Made by a program: the position numbers and the translations under genes
Notes under the pieces: generated by a model
The model's input: the letters and a program-made list of their open reading frames with translations, nothing else
Databases searched by the model: none
What the model was told of the DNA's origin: nothing
From: Dryomyza anilis
Taxonomy: Eukaryota; Arthropoda; Insecta; Diptera; Dryomyzidae
Reading direction: 5' to 3'
NCBI GenBank assembly: GCA_951804985.1
Contig: OX638130.1
Coordinates: 434,001 to 498,000 of the forward strand
DNA length: 64,000 bases
In this document: positions 26,201 through 36,400 of the stretch, one piece after another
Position numbering within the stretch: the stretch's first letter is position 1
Layout: every line of letters starts with the position of its first letter

Positions 26201-29200
26201 ATATCTCATCTATATATATAAAAGAATTGAAAGATTGACTAACTGACTGATCGATCAACGCCCGGACCAAACCCTTAGACCTAGGAACATGAAATTTGGA
26301 CAGGGTGGTCATCTCCCGACGTAGGAGCGCACTAAGACGAGATATTTTGAAATTCTCACCTTAAGGTACAAAAATAGGCGTGGCAAACCAGAACTTTTAA
26401 CTGCATATACAGGGTGTTTTCAAAATTTACTTTACATAAATTTATACAACCGTATACTTAATTATAACTTTTACAATGTATAGCCCAGAGCAAAAATATT
26501 ACATTTATTTTAAAGATAATCGATCATAGTTTCTAGGAAAATTTTAATATTGGCATTTTATGTGGTGCGCTAGGAGATTTTTCTTATCAAAGTAAAACCA
26601 GTTGGGAAGGTTAGATCACATGGGAAATTTTAAAGTAGGTGTAATTATGATAGTTAGGATTATCAAAATTATAGTCGGTCTAAGCCGACTATAAATACCC
26701 TACACATATGTGTGGTTACCATTCAAAGTGATATATAGGTCACCAGGGTATACGAATCCTGAAAATAACTACAAACATTCAATAGCTGAAGAATTTCCAT
26801 TCATTTGATACCCATATTTACCCATATTTTTTATACAGACTAACGAAGAACACTTTTTAACAACTATTCTGAATAAAAATTTTGTAAAACAAATACATAA
26901 AATAGTATTCTTTAAAAACTAGATATTGTTTTTATAATAAAATTGTATTTTGAGGAATTTCAGAATTTTGAGAGCACTACAAGGAGTGCTCCGCAAGGAA
27001 AACGGTAAGTGTAAGATAAACATTGTGTATGAAGAAATTGTTTATTACACTATGATACATTCAAATATTAAAAAAGATAAACAAAATAATAGATAAAAAT
27101 TTCGAGAAAAACGGAGTTTTATAAAAAAAAGTTAAAATATTTTTTTTATTTCTTTACTTTGATGAGAAAAATCTCCTAGCGCACCACATAAAATGCCAAT
27201 ATTAAAATTTTTCTAGAAACTATGATCGATTATCTTTAAAATGAATGTAATATTTTTGCTCTGGGCTATACATTGTAGAAGTTATAATTAAGTATACGGT
27301 TTTATAAATTTGTGTAAAGTAAATTTTGAAAACACCCTGTATGTTATTGGGTGTTCCAAATAGACCCTAACTCTAGAACGATTTTTTTTTCATGAGATGA
27401 ACCAAGGAATCAGTCCCTGAAATATTAGCACCCCAAAGCGGACCACTACATACATCAATGACTTTGTGAAAATCCGTCATTAATGAAATATTATTGATGC
27501 CGTCATTGATGAAAATTAACATTCACGTGACATGCCCCTAAAGGTATGCAGCATTTACGTTGTGAAATGCATACAACATACATCTATGGGCAGCATTTTC
27601 TCGTAAAACTGAAATTTTGTGTTCGATGTCATTAGATATTATTCATAGGCCCAATTTGAGCGGGGTAATAAGCAGTAGTAATGTTGATGGTTGTTAGTAA
27701 AGTATGTTATTGACATTAGCAAGTACACTTACCATTCCGAACTAGATCAGAAGAAGATAATAAAATTTGAAATAATAAATAAAATAAGAGAAATAAAACA
27801 AAATAAAACAATATGAATTAATAAAAAAATAATATAATAAAGAAATATATATATTTTTTTACAAAAAAAAACAAAAAAAAAAAACAAAATGTATGACAAA
27901 CATTTTGTTTTCGATGGACATTTGTACGATCATTTTCTTTGCACGGCGAAAATGCTATCGGTCATCGATGTTCCTGACCTCACATAGGGGAATCATTGGT
28001 GACATTTCCTGCTGGGGTTAGTATTTTATAAGATTTGGCAACTTATTTAAATGGTAACGAAATTCCCAGCACTTCATTTGGATCTCGTTTTGTCAAAAAC
28101 AAGGTTGATACATACTCAGTAGCATGATAGATTAAAAATTAAAGCCAAAAATAAATTTAATACAAACAACAAACAAAATAATAGTGCAATTGGACTTGAG
28201 TTATGCAAGTGCACATGCGTTTATAGGCACAGATAATTATGCGCATGATCGAAAAACCAACTAATGGAAAAATGGGGGCAAATGCAACAAGAATGTACAA
28301 TGCAGATGTGTATGCGCAGTTTTAAAATTTATCTAACACCACAAAGTATGTATATTTTGTAAGTTGCAATGACCTTATCAAACAACCTAAACTGGAAGTT
28401 GAATTAATTTGTTGATGCGTTACTTAACTGTTTTAAATCATCAAAAACTTTCGCTTATCCCATAAAATGTGTATATGTTAGTCGCACATTTCACTTTTTA
28501 TAGTTCTCATTTGGTTTATTTTATCTGCTAAAATATACGAAAAAGTACTTGTTAGAATTTAATGTTTTTATCTGGTTGCATTTACATATATTAAATATTA
28601 CATTTCGTCTCTGCGCGGAAATCGTTGCGCAAACATATCTGGTTTATGTTCAAGAATTCATGCAGCTCAAACGGTTAAGAAATTCAGTAAGTAATCATTC
28701 TTAATTTGCCTTTCGCAAAAACAACCAATTCAGATTGGAATTCGTTAAGAAATCTTATTAAAAATGATTATGAAAATAATTAGAAATTACCAATACTAAC
28801 TAGGAGGAGTCACGCAACTAGGATTTTGAAATTAAAACACCCTTTCGATTGCAGTACGTGTTTTTATTGTGCACAACACAATGTAATTTTACTAAAAGAG
28901 ATTATCTGCGGAGAATAGATTTAATAGTTTTAACGAAAAGCCAAGCTCGAATACCTGTTTTGTGTATTACACACTTAAATTAAGAGCTACAAACGATAAA
29001 AGCGCAAAGAGAAGAAAGCTTGATTATTGTCTATTGAAGCTTTTATGCATCAGTCAATCGAGCTGCGCATGCGTTTGGTCTAATATATTTGATCAGTTTA
29101 TAGTCAAACCTAGAGTTGAATAAACGTTTCAACGGTTAACATTTACCAGTTAAAAATACTAAAATGTTTTCGGGACTGTTTGTTGTGATTTGTGTTTTGA

Positions 29201-30337
29201 TTATCAACAACTGCTGCGGCCACGCGTGGAAACCCATTGTTGGATCGTCACCTACTACTATATATACAGCTGATCCAGGTACCAAAGGATCACATTTTCT
29301 GAGCCTTGAGGAAACTATTGCTACTTTGCCATTAGATGCATTCGCAGAAGGATATGACAAATTTGCAGATATCGGTTCAGATTTAACAGCAGATGGATAT
29401 GTTTATAAATACGAGAATACCGCCAAAGAGGTGAAACTTGAAAGTTTTGTTATTGCAACATTTAATATTAAAATAAAATAAAAAAAAATTACAAACAGGA
29501 TACTTGTGCAGTAAAAAAATACGCATTTAATCACGATGGTACGGTGCACTACAACAATCACATACCTGAATTAGATCAATTTACGATATGCTACTGGATG
29601 CGCTTTACGAATCACAGTGGAGACCATGTACTATTGACATATGCTGGTGAGTATTCTGAATTGCAGTATAAATTCCATAGTTAGCATAACTTAAGATAGT
29701 TTTAAACGTTTTAAAATAGTGTAGGATATAATAGTAGGTTAGTGCGGTACGATTTATGATGGTTGCATGAAGTTATGTCAATAATGACCATTATGCAACA
29801 CAATTGAAAAGTGAAAGGAAGTGTATTTCCAGCTGAGATCATGATTAACAATTTGATGATTGACTTACCACTCCTAGAGGTTGCATAAGAGTACGGAGTT
29901 TTCTCTTTTGGCATAAATATGAAAACATTACACAATATTTTTATGACACTCAACATATGTTGTGTGTTAAAGATATATATAAGATGAACGCTACAGCTCA
30001 AATCACGTATCGAGCTGAAATTAAGCATCATTTATTACCTAATTTTAATTGTTTTTCATACATTTCTTTCTATAATACAGAAATCAAATTTACTATTATT
30101 GTAATGTAGGTATATTATTGGCGCAACAGCTTTGAAGAGTCATGAGCTTCGAAGACTCATCGAGTTTAGTAGTTTATATTAAGTTTTGATTATTTTATAT
30201 AATTTTATATATATATATCATTTCCAATTGTTTCGTATCACAAAATTAAAAAAAGATGTATGTATGATCTTCCAGGCAGACTATATGATTTTTCTTGATT
30301 TTGAAAGCTAATTAGTCTATATAGTCTATATATATAG

Positions 30338-30423
<86 letters not shown>

Positions 30424-33400
30424 TATTTAACATTTTAAAATCATCATTCGTATCGATTTGTACAATTCTGCTCTTAGTAAGTCAGGAGTTAGCATTTTTA
30501 AATTTTAGTAATGTGGAAGGTGCCACGCCCCATTGTCCCATTTCGTCCACATTCTAAGTGACTATTACAATGTTTAATATAATCTTTTGTTTCGATGTTT
30601 ATAAATCTGCTCTTAGTAAGTAAAGAGTTATAGACATTTTAAAGTTTTGGTTATATGAGAGATGCCACACCCCGTTGTGCAATCCCGCCCATATTCGTGA
30701 CGATTGGAATTTTAAATATGAACATTTGTTTTTATTATTATAACTCAACTGTTAGTATGTCAGGAGTAATAGCAATTTTAAAGTTTTGGCTATATGGGAG
30801 GTGCCACGCTCTTTAATCCAATACCGCTCACATTCTACGTGACGGTTGGAGGTTGTAATATAAACCATAGTTTCGATTTATATAACTCAAATCTTAGTAA
30901 GTCAGGAGTTACAACATTTTTATAGTTTTAGTCATATGGAAAGGGACACGCCCTTTTGTCTAATTCCGCCCACATTTGTAAAACAAATAAAGAACTACAA
31001 TATACGTCACTGAGCCAAATTTCCTGACTGTGCTTATCTTAATTACACCGATATTTTTAATTAAAATTTCAATTTTGCCACGCCCATTTGTGTATTTCAT
31101 AAAAAAAATAATTTTCTTATACAAAAATTTTAATTGCGAAAAAGCAGTTTGTAATATACCAAAATTAGACCACACTTTTCCAAAGAATTTAAAATGACAT
31201 ACATATTTGGGTAACATTTCAGGATAAAAAATAATATGTGAAAGCATTATAATTGAGTGCAAAATATTTAAATAGGCACGTGCTGCAAAAAAAAAGGCTC
31301 TCACAAACATAATTTTGCAGACATTACATATATCTTTGGAGCTTTATGAAAACAAAAGTATTATTGCATCGACAATTATTATTATAATGACTGCCAAACA
31401 TATTATTGTTTTCGTTCAAACATATTTATGTTCAAAATGAATAATTTTCGTCGTTTTTGGAAACATATATATGTTTGAATGTGAACAAATTTTTATTTAC
31501 ATGCAAACATATTGATGTTTATATTTAATTTTAATGTAAAAAAAGTAAAGTTTCTACAGAAACATTAATATAGTAAATTAGAAAATATTCCTAATATTTA
31601 TATGATTTCGAATTATGTTATGATTACATTCAAGCATATTCAAACAAATCTTGTCTATCCGTGCATTTGAAATAAAATATAAATAAAAAATGTTGGCGGA
31701 TAACTCACAGTTTTTGAGCATGTAAGATGTTTATAACTATATTTTATAACTTTATCTTTCATAAAGGTATCTTAAAAATTAATCCAAATTTTGTATTGGA
31801 TGTGGATGGGACATAATTGTGTAATTTTCACAAATATTTGTGTAATATTTCTAAGACTTCATAGCACTGTTCTACAAAGATTTTAATCTGGAATGCAACC
31901 TATCATTTCTCGTCTCCTAATTCTTGCTGTGTACTAAGAATTTGCGCTAGACGTCGAGATTTTGCAACAAATCGATTCAAAGTTGCAAAAAAGAATATTA
32001 TTTTATGTATTTGAGCATGATGAAATCAATATATATTTGACCAAAAAAGTTCACTTAAGCCCTTATAAATTAAAATGGATCTGTAGATGTAAATTTTATA
32101 TGAGGTATTTGAATATAAGTGGTCGGATCACAGGTCACAATGGACCGATCATGCACATTTTCACTGACTGAAAGCGTAGATATATAAGTAATCTAAATTA
32201 GGAGTTTTATTGATCTGGCTCTTCTGGTTTTTCAGTAATCGTGATTTCAACAGACAGACAGACAGACATCACTTAATCGACTCAGAACGTCATGCTGATC
32301 AATAATATATATATACTTTTCCATACCGGATATGCTTTCTTCTGGGTGTTACAAACGGCGTAACAAACTGAATATACCCTTTCACTCTTAGTGAAATGTA
32401 TAAAATTATAGCATTATTTGTCATCAGCTTCAATAATATTGTTAACTGACCATTAACAAGCAAATTTGTTCAAAGCCATATTTAAGTCAACAAGAGATTA
32501 TGAGGTTTTGATGGTCATCTGCATAATGTTACCATATTTTTTTGAAAGTATAAGAAACCAAATAATGTTTTTGATCTAAGAATAAATATGACCTATTTTA
32601 AAAAGCGCTGTGATGAAGCAAAAGAATACTTAATTTTCTGTTGAACTTTTTTTAGAAAGGTCCATGTTGTAAAGGACAGTATATGATGGTATCAAAACTA
32701 ACCAAACATTGTCCCTGCAATTCCCTAAAATTAAATTACAACATATCTGATATGTGAATCAGGAATAATAAAAACAAGGATTATGTTATAATATTTGATT
32801 TCTTTAAAATGCTATCCTGGACTACTTTAAAGTTATTTTGAAGAATGGACTTTTAAAATAATAATAAAAATTGACACTATCAAAATTGTCGTACTAAAGT
32901 TTTCAAAAATCCATGGTTTACTGTGTTTTTCTTCAATAATTTGAACTGGCCTTATTCAAGTGGAGATAATGTTTACTGTATTATTCTGAGTTTTTTAATT
33001 TAAGAAATTTCAAAATTCACATGTACTTTGGATTTTCCTTTTTATGGGGTGGGTCAGACGCGTATTAAATGAATCTAACGATTATAAATAGGGCGAGATA
33101 TGAGCTAAAAGTATTTTTTTATAAAGAAACGATTTCTACTCTGAATTTGATAAAATATGCGTACATTTTTAACTAAAATTAACAAATTTTCCATAGGAAA
33201 AGACGAAAAAAGAGCTGTACAGTTTTGGGTAGCAAACTCAAGGAATTCCAGTTTCTTATCAATGGCAATAAAAGGACAACAATTATACAGGTATGATTAA
33301 TTAAATCTTAATGGAGAACAATTTTTTAATTATGGTTAGGCTTAATTATCCTTTACGTATCCATAAATGGCATCACGCCTGTACATCATGGAATGGTAAA

Positions 33401-36400
33401 ACCGGCGAATGGCAGGTGTGGCTGAAATCTGAACGCATAGGTCGTGGTTTTCATAATTCAGTGAGTAATGTTGTACTGGAAAATTAGTCCGTATCAAAAT
33501 TATATTCCAAACTTAAAACAAAATGCGTTACAATTTTTTTATATAGCTTGTCGGTCACAAGATCCCATCTAATGGCAAATTGTTTTCCGGTGGTTCTTCT
33601 GTTACTGGTGACATTTCGCAGGGCTTACATTTTGAAATGACTTTAATACAAATTTATAAAGTCGCTTTAAGTGCTGGCAAAGCTCATCGCGATCATAAGC
33701 ATCACCATGTGCATCATTTTGATCACGAAGGTCAGGAAGTATCAACCACGACCAAAACACCACCAAAGGTTAGAGTAAATAAGTTCGAAAAAGTTGTCTG
33801 AATTTATATTGAATATTTTTGTGTCTTCTTTAAGATTAATCGACCTTTGCCAATGAACATTTTTCTGGCAAGCGGACAAATACCCACAAGAGTTCGTTAT
33901 AACTTGGCCCAAAACACTGCAACTTCCAGTAATATTCCTGTGCCTTCTCGAAAAATAAACGAAAACATTGGTACCACAACTCACGGAGGTCATAGCGTTA
34001 CCATAAATACCAGCTTTAATAGTGGACAATTCCATACCGGCTCCCGCTTGATTAGTCAACAACTAATTGGGCATCGTCCACTTTCAACACAAATAACCGA
34101 AACCAAGAGATTTAACGCACCGAATGTGCCAGTACATTATATCGACGAAACAGAAACCCACATCTTATTCAAACGTCAAGCTAATTCTACAAAGAAGCTT
34201 GATGAATCTAATGAATCCAAGTTAAACGACACTGTTAATAATACAAAGGATAAAGTATTTAAAAAACGAGAGTTACTTCTCCTGCAAGATGGCACCATCG
34301 TTAATACAAATGTTGGCATACAAGACTATCAAAATATTGGCTTGGCAGAGTTCGGTGGACAAAAGTTTAAAGATGATTTAACGATAAAAAGTAACATTGA
34401 AGACGAGATCAAAGAACATGATCGTGAGCCAGCGGAGGAGGAGGTAAAAGCAGTTATGGCACTATGTAGAAATTGTGACATTGAACCTTTCCTGGGAGCC
34501 ATAGTATTGGCGTGGAAAGACGTCGAAGCTGAATTGGACAATGCGTTAATGGGTTTAAGCGTCGAGAGTTGTGGACATTTTTAAAACAATAACACTCAAT
34601 TTAGATTAATTATCACTAGTCATATTCATCACATTACACATTACCTTGAACTTGAAAAATCTCGTAAACGAATCAATTTTCAAAATAACCGCATATTTAT
34701 CAATACACATCAAAATTATTTTGTCCATATTTATCGTATGTTTTTTTATACACGTTTCTTATGTGGTATATTTTTTATGCTGTAAGTAAAATTTATTGCA
34801 TCCGAATAATATTTTTGTGAGCCGACCTTTTCCGTCATCGTATTATGAGAAATTTTTATAAAAGTAGTTAATAAATAATAAAAACTTTTTATATAGATAA
34901 ACAATTTGCTTGGATTCTGCATTTTTTACAAACGTAGACTTTTTTGAAATTTGTTGCAAACTCACCTTTGATTTGTGAATATGTTGATGTTGATATTCCG
35001 AATCGAATTCTGGTTCACTGAAGTAACTCTGGAAGAAGAATAAAAAAAATGTCATATTTTGGTAACTTTTGATTATATTTTAATTTAAGACATTTTACCT
35101 GATCCTGATCCCAGTTTAAAGGTACCGCTTGCGGCAGGGGTTGCGGTATGCCAGGACCTCCTGGTAGGACTTGTGGCGCCGCAACCTCATTCGACTCGAA
35201 CAAACGCAAGACAGATCGATCACGTATCTCACGCAAATGCAAACGTACATCCTCCAGCTCGTAAAACATATCCTTGCTGGCGTCGTGTATGTATATTTTT
35301 ACATTAGGTCCCTCCAAATATGCCATAGTCAGTTGTCTCGGAAATGATCGCACAAAAAGGGCGCGAACTGTATCAATTGATGTGATTTCATTTGGAAGCA
35401 GTGCCCGCTTAGTCTCAGAACGATATTGTAAAAATACCAAACCTGTGAACAAACCAAATGAGAGAGAGAGAGAGATAAAAATTAAATCGTAAATTATGTA
35501 AATAAGTTTGAGATTCACCTAGAGGACGCTCCAACGTTTTTGATGGAGTTCGCACCACTGGCAATGATGAACGCTGTTTACCTCCACGACGAAAGCCTGT
35601 GCTAGCCGTTTCCACCTCTGACATAATACCGGGATCTTCATCAAAAAGAGGACCCTGATTTACGGGTGCATAGCTTCGTATGGGCTGGTTCTGTAAATAA
35701 AATGTTTTTATTAATCACCAGTCAATATTTCCAAAAAGAAAACAATGTAAATCATTTAAAATTAGCTATCAAAATACAAAATCCGGAATTTTTCCAATCG
35801 AAATCATGCTGTACCAAATTCCGTTGTTTTAATACAATATAAACGTATTTGAATCTAATTCAAATACTTCATTGCAATGACAATTTTTCGTGTGAAATAT
35901 TTCCAATTCGATCGAAATTGAATTTCATTGGTCCGAGGTTTATTTTAATTCAATATCTTGCAGCAGAAATATTTCTAATAAAAACTTTATGCAGACATTT
36001 GTTTTCTTATTTATGTTTTCATTAGTTTGCGAAATAAATTTCAAAGTATTTTTAAAGACTTATTTAAAAATTTGTTTTTATGTTTAAAAATGCTTTTCTG
36101 GGACTCTATTCTCGTTTGATGAAAAATATAAAATGAGAACGAAAATGAAATAAAAACTATTTTCATATTCTGTTAATAATATTATGAAAATAGTTTTTAT
36201 CTTCTTTTAATTCTCATTCTACATTTCTCATCAAACGAGAAAAAAGATAAAAATATACTTATTGTGTTATTTCATATTGTCACAGATCTGTTTTTAAATA
36301 TCGGTTCAGTTTTTATCATTTAAAAATTAAGTTTTATGAATTTATAAATTACTTGAAATATATTGAATAAGAATCTGTGGATAGCTTACCTTTTTTGATT

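Larger units (their letters stand above)
26105..28017. mobile_element. Composite element with CCCAGCAGGAAATG-type right end
   Basis: The left part (AATGATGAATCGATGACATT onward) matches the element at 17125-17230. The right end is CATTTCCTGCTGGGG (28003-28017), the inverse of that element's left terminus. It is interrupted at 26209 by a Helitron-like 5' end, and that in turn by a mariner-like MITE at 26410-27339. Exact limits of the outer element are uncertain because its own left terminus is missing. Confidence 0.5.
25437..29163. other. First part of the 9.5-kb host intron, upstream of the nested pentraxin gene
   Basis: No exon was found on either strand. It contains a three-level stack of transposons (about 26105-28017), followed by AT-rich DNA that should include the promoter of the plus-strand nested gene. 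A weak candidate start region lies around 29090-29150 (AATCGAGC...TCAGTTTATAG...TTCAACGG); I cannot fix the start site. Confidence 0.6.
29647..33196 (+). other. Large intron of the nested pentraxin-like gene
   Basis: The intron lies between exon 2 and exon 3 (phase 1). No exon was found. It contains an AT dinucleotide tract (30340-30421), a four-unit tandem array of about 140 bp (about 30440-30985), and a dispersed repeat at 32230-32400 with CAGACAGACAGACAGACATC and a TCGACTCAGAACGTCATGCT core that is common in fly genomes. Confidence 0.7.

Noticed and set aside
17090..28017. One 11-kb transposon bounded by CCCAGCAGG...CCTGCTGGG
   Set aside because: Host exons of the AIP3-domain gene lie between the two ends, so they belong to separate partial copies.
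30340..30985. CRISPR array
   Set aside because: Dinucleotide tract plus 140-bp diverged tandem units; no short identical repeats with unique spacers, and the genome is eukaryotic.
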